In this document: piece after piece, positions 1-7,714 of the stretch | Numbering within the stretch: position 1 is the first letter of the stretch | How the letters are laid out: each line of letters opens with the position of its first letter | Origin: Demequina muriae | Lineage (GTDB): Bacteria; Actinomycetota; Actinomycetes; Actinomycetales; Demequinaceae | Length of the DNA stretch: 64,000 bases | Assembly: GCF_030418295.1 (NCBI RefSeq) | Contig: NZ_JAUHQA010000001.1 | Coordinates: 1,798,001-1,862,000, forward strand | Direction: 5' to 3' | Notes under the pieces: model-generated | Told to the model about the DNA's origin: nothing | Seen by the model: the letters and a program-made list of their open reading frames with translations, nothing else | Database searches by the model: none | Position numbers and translations under genes: made by a program

Positions 1-1
1 G

Positions 2-907
2 GGCGCTGGCGGAACATGGGCCGACGCCTCCTCGCCGACGTCGCTCGCGGTCCTCACCGCCGCCGCTGGGGACACGCTGGAGGTGGTCGCGGAGGGACCG
101 TCGGCTCGCGCAGGCGTCGACGCCGTGGTGGCGCTCGTCGAGAGCGGCTTTGGTGAGGAGCTCGCGAGCTCAACCCGAGCAGAGCCCGATCAGGCGGGCG
201 GCGAGCGCCCGACGGCCCCGCGTGGGGTGAGCCCGGGACGGGTGGTGGGCCCGGTGCGCCAGGGGGCGACGCCGCCCGAGCCACCCGCCGAGCGCACCGT
301 GCCGGAGTCCGAGCGTGAACGCGAGGCCGATCGCATTGGCCCCGCGTGCGCCGAGGCATCGAGGCAGCTGCGGGAGATCGCGGCGCGAGCCACGGGGCAG
401 GGTGCGGCGATTCTCGAGGCGTCGGCGGTGATCGCGGTCGATCCCGCGTTGAGCAGCCGCGCGAGGGCTCTGTGCCTGGAGGGTCGCGACGCGGAGCGAG
501 CCGTGTGGGAGGCGGCCGGCGCCCTGGCGGAGTCGCTCCGGGGCGCGGGCGGACTCATCGCGGAGCGCGCCACCGATGTGCTCGACGTCCGTGACCGGGT
601 CATCGCGGTGCTGGCCGGCCGCGAGGCTGGGGCTGTCGATGAGGATCCGCCTGCTCCACAGAGCCGGCCGTACGTGCTGATCGTGCGCGACATCGCGCCT
701 GCTGATGTGGTGGCCCTCGACCCCTCGGTGTGCCTGGCGATCGTCACCGAGACCGGCTCGGAGACCTCGCATACGTCGATCATTGCTCGCGAACGCGGAA
801 TACCCGCCGTCGCGGGTGCGCGCGGAGCGACGGCGATCCCACCGGGCACGGAAGTACTCGTGGACGGCGGCACGGGAGAGCTGGTGGTCGACCCCGACCC
901 GCAGTAG
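2..907 (+). CDS. dhaM: DhaM-like PTS phosphoryl carrier (HPr + EI N-terminal domains), 5' truncated by window edge
   Basis: The reading frame is open from base 2, so the N-terminus lies outside the window. The first ~45 residues look like the C-terminal half of HPr (the Ser-46-region ASSPTSLAVL, then a helix ending ESGFGE). A linker follows, then a PEP-utiliser (enzyme I N-terminal) domain whose phospho-histidine motif GSETSHTSIIARERGIPAVAG-type has its His codon at 770-772. The protein stops right after this domain, with no PEP-binding barrel. The order HPr then EI-N, ending there, matches DhaM, which passes phosphate from PEP to the dihydroxyacetone kinase DhaL/DhaK. The EIIA-Man domain and HPr active His expected upstream cannot be seen. 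A truncated enzyme I is the main alternative. Confidence 0.75.
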   Translation, partial: GAGGTWADASSPTSLAVLTAAAGDTLEVVAEGPSARAGVDAVVALVESGFGEELASSTRAEPDQAGGERPTAPRGVSPGRVVGPVRQGATPPEPPAERTVPESEREREADRIGPACAEASRQLREIAARATGQGAAILEASAVIAVDPALSSRARALCLEGRDAERAVWEAAGALAESLRGAGGLIAERATDVLDVRDRVIAVLAGREAGAVDEDPPAPQSRPYVLIVRDIAPADVVALDPSVCLAIVTETGSETSHTSIIARERGIPAVAGARGATAIPPGTEVLVDGGTGELVVDPDPQ

Positions 908-956
908 CGGGCTCCCGAGAGCGGCCCCGATTGCCCGGCGTGTCCGCGGGTCGCGA

Positions 957-962
957 TAGCCT
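957..962 (+). promoter_or_regulatory. Predicted -10 box for the exonuclease III gene
   Basis: TAGCCT fits the TANNNT hexamer seen before many starts in this window. Transcription from about base 968 would give a ~48-base leader containing the Shine-Dalgarno GGGAG before the ATG at 1016. Inferred from sequence only. Confidence 0.4.
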
Positions 963-1015
963 CGCAGATGGACGTGGCCGCTTGCGGCCGCACGGCAGCA
1001 ATCGTGGGAGAACGC

Positions 1016-1816
1016 ATGAGAATCGCATCGGTCAACGTCAATGGCGTGCGCGCCGCGGCCCGCAAGGGAATGGGCGCATGGCTCGCCGAGGGCGCGCCCG
1101 ACGTCGTGTCCCTCCAGGAGGTGCGGGCCCCGCTCGACATCACCGCTCCGCTGGTGGGTGAGGAATGGCACGTGGTCGAGCAGGCGTGCGAGATCAAGGG
1201 CCGGGCGGGCGTGGCCATCGCTTCGCGGTCCGCGCTCACCGATGTTCTCGCCGGGGTCGACGCGCTGGGCGGCGCCATGGGCGAGCCCGTCCACACCGGC
1301 CGATGGATCGAGGCGACGGTGGAGTCACCCGCGGGCCCGGTGCGCGTGGTCTCGACCTACCAGCACTCCGGCACTGCCGGCACGCCGTCGATGGACGACA
1401 AGTACGCGCTGCTCGACGCCTCCACCGAGCGCATGGGCGCGCTGCGCGAGCAGTACGAGCGTGTGGTCGTGATGGGTGACATCAACATCGCCCACACCGA
1501 GCGGGACATCAAGAACTGGAAGGGCAACCTCAAGTCGGCCGGCTTCCTGCCCGAGGAGCGGGCCTACCTGGATCGCTGGGTCGAGGCCGGGTGGGTGGAC
1601 GTCCACCGCACGCTGGCCGGGGATCGCGAAGGCCCGTACACGTGGTGGTCGATGCGCGGCAAGGCATTCGACAACGACGCCGGCTGGCGCATCGACTATC
1701 AGTTCGCCTCTCCGGCGCTGGCCGCTGCGGCGACCGATGCCCGGGTGGACCGTCAGGCGTCGTGGGATGCGCGCTGGACGGATCACGCGCCGCTGGTCGT
1801 CGACTACGCGCTCTAG
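1016..1816 (+). CDS. xthA: Exodeoxyribonuclease III (ExoIII/AP endonuclease family)
   Basis: A 266-residue member of the endonuclease/exonuclease/phosphatase fold, the usual ExoIII length. Visible motifs are the N-terminal SVNVNG strand, the metal-binding Glu35 in SLQEVRA, a central GDINIAH loop carrying the catalytic Asp/Asn, and a C-terminal DHAPLVVDY with the catalytic Asp-His pair. The expected role is 3'-5' exonuclease and abasic-site endonuclease in cytoplasmic base-excision repair. I chose the ATG at 1016 because GGGAG lies just upstream and because homologues begin MRIASVNVNG; an in-frame ATG at 968 would add 16 unconserved residues. It is transcribed away from dhaM with its own likely promoter. 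Confidence 0.9.
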   Translation: MRIASVNVNGVRAAARKGMGAWLAEGAPDVVSLQEVRAPLDITAPLVGEEWHVVEQACEIKGRAGVAIASRSALTDVLAGVDALGGAMGEPVHTGRWIEATVESPAGPVRVVSTYQHSGTAGTPSMDDKYALLDASTERMGALREQYERVVVMGDINIAHTERDIKNWKGNLKSAGFLPEERAYLDRWVEAGWVDVHRTLAGDREGPYTWWSMRGKAFDNDAGWRIDYQFASPALAAAATDARVDRQASWDARWTDHAPLVVDYAL

Positions 1817-1920
1817 GCGCGACGTCCGCTCCTCCGCGAGGGACGCCCGAGCCGACGCGGCAAGGCCAGCATCCTGCCCGGCGTAGCATGGGCGTACACG
1901 ACGCTCCAGGAGGATTTGTC

Positions 1921-2628
1921 ATGGCCGACACCACGCCCGAGCCGGGGGACGGCGCGGCTCAGAAGCCCGCCGCCCGCAAGAAGGCCCCCGCCCGCAAGCC
2001 GGCCGCGAAGCGCTCGCCGGCGTCGCAGTCGGCCGCACCCGCGTCCTCACCCTCCCAGTCCGAGGCCGCTAAGGCCCCCGAGGGGACGACGTCACCTGAG
2101 CCCGCGACCGCATCGGCCGCCACACCCGCCACTGCGCCCACGGCTACCGCTGCGCATGCGGAGCCGGCGTCACACGACGGCTCTCGCCGCGACCACTCGA
2201 TCCTCGACTCCGTGCGCGCCAACCCGATGGGCCCGCTGACCGCTGGTCTGATCGTGGCGATCGCGGTGGGCCTGCTGCTCTCGGTGCTGGTGCCCAACGA
2301 TCCGTCGGTGCTGGCGATGGTGATCCTCGGCACGCTGCTCGCCGCGGCCGTCGGATTCGCGGTGCGCTACCTCTCCGCGGCTCCCGAGCGCGGCCTCCGC
2401 CGCCAGCTGGAGGCGCTCATCGCGACCGCCGTCGGCGTGCACCTGATGTCCGTGACGGGCACGGTCGGCGGGGAGATCCCGCTGCTGTCGGACCTGGGGG
2501 CCGCTGGCCCCGGCTTCAACGAGGCGCTGCTGGTCGCCTTCGCGACCCCAGCGGTCTCGACGGGCGCGCTGCTCGCAGGCCTCACCGCGGCGATCATCGT
2601 GGGGTGGGCTCGCTCGCGCCACCGCTGA
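1921..2628 (+). CDS. Membrane protein with Ala/Pro/Lys-rich N-terminus, function unknown
   Basis: A 235-residue protein I do not recognise. Residues ~1-95 are low complexity, rich in Ala, Pro, Lys and Thr, like the disordered, histone-H1-like tails of some actinobacterial membrane proteins. Residues ~105-235 hold four hydrophobic segments of about 20 residues, the last ending in a short basic tail WARSRHR. The ATG follows a strong AGGAGG at correct spacing, and a TANNNT hexamer (TAGCAT, 1884-1889) gives a plausible transcription start ~25 bases upstream. It is convergent with mrp. The length and pattern suggest a small integral membrane protein with a cytoplasmic tail; no reaction can be assigned. 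Confidence 0.7.
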   Translation: MADTTPEPGDGAAQKPAARKKAPARKPAAKRSPASQSAAPASSPSQSEAAKAPEGTTSPEPATASAATPATAPTATAAHAEPASHDGSRRDHSILDSVRANPMGPLTAGLIVAIAVGLLLSVLVPNDPSVLAMVILGTLLAAAVGFAVRYLSAAPERGLRRQLEALIATAVGVHLMSVTGTVGGEIPLLSDLGAAGPGFNEALLVAFATPAVSTGALLAGLTAAIIVGWARSRHR

Positions 2629-2646
2629 GAGGCGCGGCGGGCGCGC

Positions 2647-2691
2647 TGACACGGGTGCGTGTCACGAGTTGCGGCGCGTGAGCGCGCCGCA
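2647..2691. terminator. Two adjacent hairpins between convergent genes
   Basis: A 7-bp hairpin (TGACACG...CGTGTCA, 2647-2664) is followed by a 9-bp GC-rich hairpin with a TGAG loop (2670-2691). They fill the 67-base gap between the ends of the upstream membrane-protein gene and mrp. There is no clear U-tract, so this is a likely bidirectional, weakly canonical terminator. Confidence 0.55.
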
Positions 2692-2695
2692 GCGG

Positions 2696-3820
2696 TCAGC
2701 GTGAGACGGGGGTGACGCCCAGCGACTTCCCGGCCAGCCCGCGCTTGCGCGCCCCGAGCGTGCGTGCCATGCCGATGAGTGCCTGCGATGCCACCGACTC
2801 GGGGTCTGAGATGACCACGGGGACGCCGCTGTCGCCGGCCTCCCGGGCGATCATGTCGAGCGGGACCTGACCCAGCAGCGGCACGGACGTGCCCAGGGTC
2901 TTCGAGAGGCGATCCGCGACGATCTGGCCGCCGCCTTCACCGAACAGGTGGAGCCGTGATCCGTCGGGCTGCTCGAGCCACGACATGTTCTCGATGACGC
3001 CCACCACGTTCTGCGAGGTCTGGGTCGCGATCGACCCGGCACGCTCGGCGACTCCGGACGCGGCTGACTGCGGGGTGGTGACCACCACGAGCTCGGCGTG
3101 GGGGAGAAGCTGCGCGACGGAGATCGCGATGTCGCCGGTGCCCGGCGGGAGGTCGAGCAGCAGCACGTCGAGGTCGCCCCAGTAGACGTCCGCGAGGAAC
3201 TGCTCGATCGCCCGGTGCAGCATGGGCCCGCGCCACACGACGGGCTGGCCTTCAGGCACGAACATGCCGATCGACACGGCCTTGACCTCGTGCGCGATGG
3301 GCGGCAGCAGCATGTCGTCGAGGCGAGTGGGCTGGCCTTCGACGCCGAGCATGCCCGGGATCGAGAAGCCGAAGATGTCCGCGTCCAGCACGCCCACCTT
3401 GAGCCCGTCGGCAGCCATGGCGGCCGCGAGGTTCGCGGTCACCGTGGACTTGCCGACCCCGCCCTTGCCCGAGGCGATCGCGTAGATGCGCGTCATGTTG
3501 CCGGGCTTCGTGAACTGGATCACCGGCTCGGGCTTGCCGCCGCGCAGCTTGGAGCGCAGCTCCAGGCGCTGCTCCTCGCTCATCACGCCCAGCTCGATGC
3601 GCACCTCGGTGACCCCGGAGACCTTGGCGGCGGCGCCCTTGACGTCGTCCGTGATGCGCTCCTTCATGGGGCACCCGGCGGTGGTGAGGTCGATGCCGAT
3701 CAGGGCGATGCTGCCGTCGAGGTCGACCGAGCGCACCATGCCGATCTCAGTGATCGGACGGCGAATCTCGGGGTCGATCACCTTCGAGAGGGCGTCGCGG
3801 AGCTGGGTCTCGGTAGGCAT
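2696..3820 (-). CDS. mrp: Mrp/ApbC/NBP35-family iron-sulfur carrier ATPase
   Basis: A 374-residue P-loop ATPase with an N-terminal MIP18-like (DUF59) domain (~1-95) and a ParA/MinD-type NTPase domain. The deviant Walker A is SGKGGVGKS; switch residues lie in DADIFGFS and the DLPPGTGD motif is present. The family binds and transfers [4Fe-4S] clusters to apoproteins in the cytosol. The ATG at 3820 begins MPTETQLRDAL, the usual family start; GGAG lies upstream, and TACGAT (minus strand, 3827-3832) sits six bases before the ATG, so the transcript may be leaderless. A longer in-frame extension to 3895 is not conserved-looking and was rejected. I did not find the C-terminal CxxC found in some homologues. 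Confidence 0.9.
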   Translation of the reverse strand: MPTETQLRDALSKVIDPEIRRPITEIGMVRSVDLDGSIALIGIDLTTAGCPMKERITDDVKGAAAKVSGVTEVRIELGVMSEEQRLELRSKLRGGKPEPVIQFTKPGNMTRIYAIASGKGGVGKSTVTANLAAAMAADGLKVGVLDADIFGFSIPGMLGVEGQPTRLDDMLLPPIAHEVKAVSIGMFVPEGQPVVWRGPMLHRAIEQFLADVYWGDLDVLLLDLPPGTGDIAISVAQLLPHAELVVVTTPQSAASGVAERAGSIATQTSQNVVGVIENMSWLEQPDGSRLHLFGEGGGQIVADRLSKTLGTSVPLLGQVPLDMIAREAGDSGVPVVISDPESVASQALIGMARTLGARKRGLAGKSLGVTPVSR

Positions 3821-3968
3821 TGCTCCATCGTAGGCGCTGTGTGCGAAGGCTCGGCACGGCCGATGCGCGGGAACCGGCCCACTCGGACCGTTCACAGGGC
3901 TTGTGGGGCGCGGGCAGCACGTGCCACGCTGGGCGCGTCATCGGTGGCACCGCTGACGGGAGGGCCTG

Positions 3969-4313
3969 ATGGCCGACAACTCGACGTACTACCCCGATGG
4001 CGCGCATGCCGCGCCGCGACGGGAATCGGCACTGCCGGAGTGGCTGAGGCTCGCCGGCGCACTCGACCCGGTCGCCCCGGGCGCCGAGGGCTTCGCCTCG
4101 ACCGCGCTCGCCGACGATCGTGACTCTGCCCACGCATCGGCCGGGGGCCGGCATCGGGCGAGACGCATGGCCGCAGTCGTCGTCGTGCTGGCGCTGTGCG
4201 CCCTGGTGGGCGTGATCGCGGGCACGGGTGCGTTCGTGATGGCGGTCGCGCTCGGTGCGGCCATCGCCACCGCGTGGTGGGCGGCCATCGCGATCCGGGT
4301 CCACCGCCGCTGA
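3969..4313 (+). CDS. Small two-helix membrane protein, unknown
   Basis: A 114-residue protein with a polar N-terminal half and a basic HRARRM segment at ~60-66, followed by two adjacent hydrophobic helices (~67-88 and ~90-108) ending IRVHRR. The GGGAGGG ribosome binding site is well placed before the ATG. The layout resembles the DUF3040-type small actinobacterial membrane proteins, but I cannot name a family with certainty. It is convergent with the DUF1003 gene, whose end lies 36 bases away. Confidence 0.6.
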   Translation: MADNSTYYPDGAHAAPRRESALPEWLRLAGALDPVAPGAEGFASTALADDRDSAHASAGGRHRARRMAAVVVVLALCALVGVIAGTGAFVMAVALGAAIATAWWAAIAIRVHRR

Positions 4314-4349
4314 CGCCGCCGGGTCACGCGAACGAGGCCGCAGTCGGCC

Positions 4350-4853
4350 TCAGCGTCGCCGTTCGTCCCCTGCGTTCCTGTCGAGATCCTGAAGATCCTC
4401 GAGCAGCGACCGCAGCTCGGAACGGACGAAGTCGCGGGTGGCAGTCTCGTTGATCGCCTGCCGCAGCGAGGCGACTTCGCGCGCCAGGTACTCGGTGTCC
4501 GCGAGCGAGCGCTCGGCGCGCTGGCGGTCCTGCTCGGCCGAGACACGGTCCCGGTCGTCCTGCCGGTTCTGCGCCAACAGAATCAGCGGCGCCGCGTAGG
4601 AGGCCTGGAGAGACAGCATCAGCGTGAGCGCGGTGTAGCCGTTGGCGGCGTTGTCGAAGCGCAGCCCCTCGGGCGCCCACGTGTTCCAGATGAGCCAGAC
4701 GATGACGAACACCGTGAGGTACACCAGGAATCTGGGCGTGCCCAGGAACCGGGCGATGCCCTCGGAGATCGCTCCGAACCTGTCGGACTTGCGCGGGCGG
4801 CGCAGCCCGAACCGATGGTTCTCGGCCTTGGGGCGGTCGAGACGGTCGGCCAC
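4350..4853 (-). CDS. DUF1003 family membrane protein
   Basis: A 167-residue protein. Two transmembrane segments (~38-56 and ~68-90) flank a short loop with WNTWAPEGLRFDN, followed by the family hallmark APLILLAQNRQDDRDR and a long charged, probably coiled-coil C-terminus. DUF1003 proteins are membrane proteins of unknown biochemical role. The GTG start at 4853 directly follows the TAA of the upstream MgtE-like gene (TAAGTG), so the two are almost certainly translated from one message. The pairing suggests a shared role at the membrane, perhaps divalent-cation related; that is inference. Confidence 0.85.
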   Translation of the reverse strand: MADRLDRPKAENHRFGLRRPRKSDRFGAISEGIARFLGTPRFLVYLTVFVIVWLIWNTWAPEGLRFDNAANGYTALTLMLSLQASYAAPLILLAQNRQDDRDRVSAEQDRQRAERSLADTEYLAREVASLRQAINETATRDFVRSELRSLLEDLQDLDRNAGDERRR

Positions 4854-6140
4854 TTACGCCACCCCCGGCTTCTCTGACTCGTCGAGGTGCTCGTCCACGT
4901 GCTCGCGCCAGTCGCGGGGCAGCAGGTGGTCGAGCACGTCGTCGATCGAGATGGCGCCCAGGAGGCGGTGGTCCTCGTCGACGACGGGCAGGGCGAGGAT
5001 GTCGTACGCGGCCATGCGTCGCGACACCTCCGCCAGGGAGTCCTGCGCTCCGAGCGGCTCGATCGCGGGGTCCACGTACGAGCCGATGAGCTCGTGCGGC
5101 GCCTCGCGCAGCAGACGCTGAAGATGCACCAGGCCGATGTACCGGCCCGTCGGAGTCTCGAGGGGTGGCCTCACCACGAACACCATGGACGCGAGCGCGG
5201 GCGGCATCTCCTGCTTGCGCACCAGCGACAGGCAGCTGGCGACCGAGGTCTCGGGGCCCACGATCACCGGCTCGGTGGTCATCAGTCCGCCAGCGGTGTC
5301 GTCCTCGTAGCCGAGCAGCTGACGCACCTGCTCGGCGTCCTCCGGCTCCATGAGCTGGAGCAGCGCCTGTGCCTGCGCGGCGGGCAGGTCGCCCAAAAGG
5401 TCGGCGGCGTCGTCGCGGTCCATGGCCTCGAGGACGTCCGCGGCGCGGTCGGACTGCAGCGTGCCGAGCAGCGCGATCTGCTCGTCCTCCGGCAGCTCCT
5501 CCAGCACGTCGGCCAGGCGCTCGTCATCGAGCGCGGCCGCGATCTCGGCGGAGCGTTCGGGGGACATCTCCATCAGCGCGGCCGCCAGGTCGGCAGGCTT
5601 GTGGTCGGCGAACGTCTGGATCACGAGGTGCGCGCCCTGGACCTCGTCGCGTCGCATCAGCCCGGTGACCTCGTCGATCTCGACCACGACGGCCTCGCCG
5701 CGCCGGGAGAACCCGAGCACGCCCTTGCGCCTCGCGGCCTTGCGCACATAGAGCTTCGACACCGCCCAGGTGCCGCCGCGCATCGGCTCGATGGCGACAT
5801 CCTCGATGAGGGCCTTGTCTCCGCCGTCCTTGAGCGTGACGGACCGTTCGAACAGCTCCGCGATGGCGAGGGTCTCCGACGCGCGCGCCTTGAACCGGCG
5901 CAGGTTCAGCACGCCGGTGCAGATCACCTGGCCCGGCACGATCGACGTCACGCGCGTGAGGGGCAGGAACACGCGGCGCCGCCCTGGAACCTCGACCACC
6001 AGACCCACGGCCACCGGCGCGGCGCTCCTGCGCAGCAGGATCACGACGTCGCGCACCCGGCCCACGGCATCGCCGATGGGGTCGAAGACGGTCGTGCCCG
6101 CGAGGCGCGCGACGTAGACCCGCTCGGCTGAGGTGCTCAT
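4854..6140 (-). CDS. Soluble MgtE-type protein: PRC-barrel-like, MgtE_N and tandem CBS domains, no membrane domain
   Basis: About 428 residues. The first ~170 hold two PRC-barrel-like segments (DPIGDAVGRVRDVVIL and a VSKLYVRK region). An MgtE N-terminal superhelical domain (~185-285) shows the repeated DDERLADVLEELPEDEQ-type helices and ends in YEDDTAGGLMTTEPVIV, followed by two CBS domains to ~412. The Mg2+-channel transmembrane domain of true MgtE is missing, so this is a cytosolic sensor or regulator rather than a transporter. The ATG at 6140 is preferred over the GTG at 6146 because TAGGCT (minus strand, 6147-6152) lies six bases before it. It is followed without a gap by the DUF1003 membrane gene. 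Confidence 0.85.
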   Translation of the reverse strand: MSTSAERVYVARLAGTTVFDPIGDAVGRVRDVVILLRRSAAPVAVGLVVEVPGRRRVFLPLTRVTSIVPGQVICTGVLNLRRFKARASETLAIAELFERSVTLKDGGDKALIEDVAIEPMRGGTWAVSKLYVRKAARRKGVLGFSRRGEAVVVEIDEVTGLMRRDEVQGAHLVIQTFADHKPADLAAALMEMSPERSAEIAAALDDERLADVLEELPEDEQIALLGTLQSDRAADVLEAMDRDDAADLLGDLPAAQAQALLQLMEPEDAEQVRQLLGYEDDTAGGLMTTEPVIVGPETSVASCLSLVRKQEMPPALASMVFVVRPPLETPTGRYIGLVHLQRLLREAPHELIGSYVDPAIEPLGAQDSLAEVSRRMAAYDILALPVVDEDHRLLGAISIDDVLDHLLPRDWREHVDEHLDESEKPGVA

Positions 6141-6199
6141 GGCCACAGCCTAATGGCGTGCATGCCCGCCCGAGGCGAGCCCGGGCGGGCGCCGCGACG

Positions 6200-7618
6200 T
6201 CAGCGGCGGACCGCTCGCCAGCACCTCAGCATCGCCGCGGCAGCGGCCTCCACATCGTCGCGCGTGGTCGCCGCGTCGGAGACCGAGATGCGCATCGCGG
6301 AGCGGCCCTTCCAGACCGAGGATCCCGCCCAGGTGGTGCCGTCCTCCTGAAGTGCGGCGATCACCGCCGCCGTCTCGCGCTCGTCGCCGAAGGCCACCAG
6401 CACCTGGTTGAGCGCGACCGGAGCGAGCAGCTCCGCGCCGCCAGCCGTCAGCAGCGAGGCGAAGCGCTGGGCATGCGCGCACGAGCCTTCGATGAGCTCG
6501 GCGAGCCCGTCGCGGCCGTGCGACGCGAGCATCGCCCAGGTCTCGACCGCGCGGGCGCGTTGAGACATCTGGATGCCGCGGTGCATCGGTGCGTCGTCGG
6601 CGGCGCTCAGGTACGCGGCCGTGCCGGCCATGGCGCGCTCGAGGTCGCGCGGATCCCGCACCGCGACGAAGCCCGAGTCGTACGGCACATTGAGCCACTT
6701 ATGGGCGTCGGTCGCCCACGAGTCGGCCAGCTCGACCCCGCGCACCTGCTCCCGCAGCCGGGGCGACGCCGCCGCCCACAGTCCGAATGCGCCGTCGACG
6801 TGGACCCACCCGCCGCGCTCGCGGACGCCCGGGATGATCTCGTGGAAGGGGTCGGAGGCGCCGGTGTTGACGTTGCCCGCCTGGAGCAGCACGAGGGTCG
6901 ACGCGTCCGTGTCGGTGGGAAACTCCTCGGCGATGATGGCGCCGGTGCGGTCGGTGGGAACGCGCTCGATCTGCGCCTCGCCGAATCCCGCGAGCCGCAG
7001 CGCCTTGAGCGCGGACGCGTGCACCTCCTCCCCGACGATGATGCGCAGGGCCGGGGCGCCGGCGAGACCGTCTCTCCCGACGTCCCGGCCCTGGCGTGCG
7101 TAGAGCGCGTCGCGAGCGGCGATGATGCCGGTGAGGTTCGCGACGGTTGCTCCCGCGTTGAACGCGCCGGCGGCCGTGGAGGGCAGGCCCAGCGCGTCGA
7201 TCACCCAACCGCGCGCGACCTCATCGAGGACGGCGGCGGCGGGCGACATGATGGTGCCTCCCACGTTCTGGTCCCACGCCCCGGCAAGGATCGACGCGGC
7301 GTGAGCGGCGGGATCGGTGCCGCCGTTCACGAAGCCGAAGTACCTGCCGTGAGTGGAGACGACGGTGGCGGGCGAGCCGAAGGCGTCGAGCTCCGCGAGC
7401 ACCTCGCGGGCCGGAATCGGCGCATCTTGCAATGGTCGACGGAAGGCGTCGAGCGCTGCGACCGCCTCGGCGGCCGGATACACCGGGCGGTGCGTCGCGC
7501 TGGCGACGTACGACCCGGCGCGCCTGGCGGCCTCGGTGATGAGGCCGATGCGCTCGCGAGAGCGAGCGAGGGACAGCGGGTTCGTGTGCACCCGAATGAG
7601 GGGGTCGGTGGTGGTCAT
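6200..7618 (-). CDS. PLP-dependent group II amino-acid decarboxylase-like protein
   Basis: A 472-residue fold-type I PLP enzyme. It shows a His200 region (GEEVHASALKAL) expected to stack on the cofactor, Asp275 in VHVDGAFG contacting the pyridine nitrogen, and Lys307 in DAHKWLNVPYD forming the internal aldimine. These match aromatic-amino-acid/glutamate-type decarboxylases, but the substrate cannot be read from the sequence. The gene is divergent from a MocR regulator across a 96-base region with a clear dyad; MocR proteins commonly control the adjacent PLP gene, so regulation by it is likely. A CANNNT hexamer (CAGGCT) six bases before the ATG may be a leaderless -10. Confidence 0.85.
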   Translation of the reverse strand: MTTTDPLIRVHTNPLSLARSRERIGLITEAARRAGSYVASATHRPVYPAAEAVAALDAFRRPLQDAPIPAREVLAELDAFGSPATVVSTHGRYFGFVNGGTDPAAHAASILAGAWDQNVGGTIMSPAAAVLDEVARGWVIDALGLPSTAAGAFNAGATVANLTGIIAARDALYARQGRDVGRDGLAGAPALRIIVGEEVHASALKALRLAGFGEAQIERVPTDRTGAIIAEEFPTDTDASTLVLLQAGNVNTGASDPFHEIIPGVRERGGWVHVDGAFGLWAAASPRLREQVRGVELADSWATDAHKWLNVPYDSGFVAVRDPRDLERAMAGTAAYLSAADDAPMHRGIQMSQRARAVETWAMLASHGRDGLAELIEGSCAHAQRFASLLTAGGAELLAPVALNQVLVAFGDERETAAVIAALQEDGTTWAGSSVWKGRSAMRISVSDAATTRDDVEAAAAAMLRCWRAVRR

Positions 7619-7651
7619 AGCGTCAGCCTGGCCTCACTGGACCCTCGATGA

Positions 7652-7680
7652 AAGAGCCAGTGTGGGCTCGAGTGGCTCTT
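7652..7680. promoter_or_regulatory. Inverted repeat, candidate MocR operator
   Basis: An 8-bp perfect dyad AAGAGCCA (7652-7659) / TGGCTCTT (7673-7680) with a 13-base spacer lies in the decarboxylase/MocR intergenic region. A further TGGCTC half-site recurs at 7708-7713, immediately before the MocR ATG, 35 bases (about 3.3 helical turns) from the dyad's second arm. MocR proteins are known to bind spaced repeats of this sort near their own promoter. Confidence 0.5.
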
Positions 7681-7714
7681 GTCATGAGGTGCCAGTTTGG
7701 AGTGCAATGGCTCC

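Noticed and set aside
6141-6199. M-box or other Mg2+ riboswitch upstream of the MgtE-like gene
   Set aside because: The gap is only 59 bases and the start appears leaderless.
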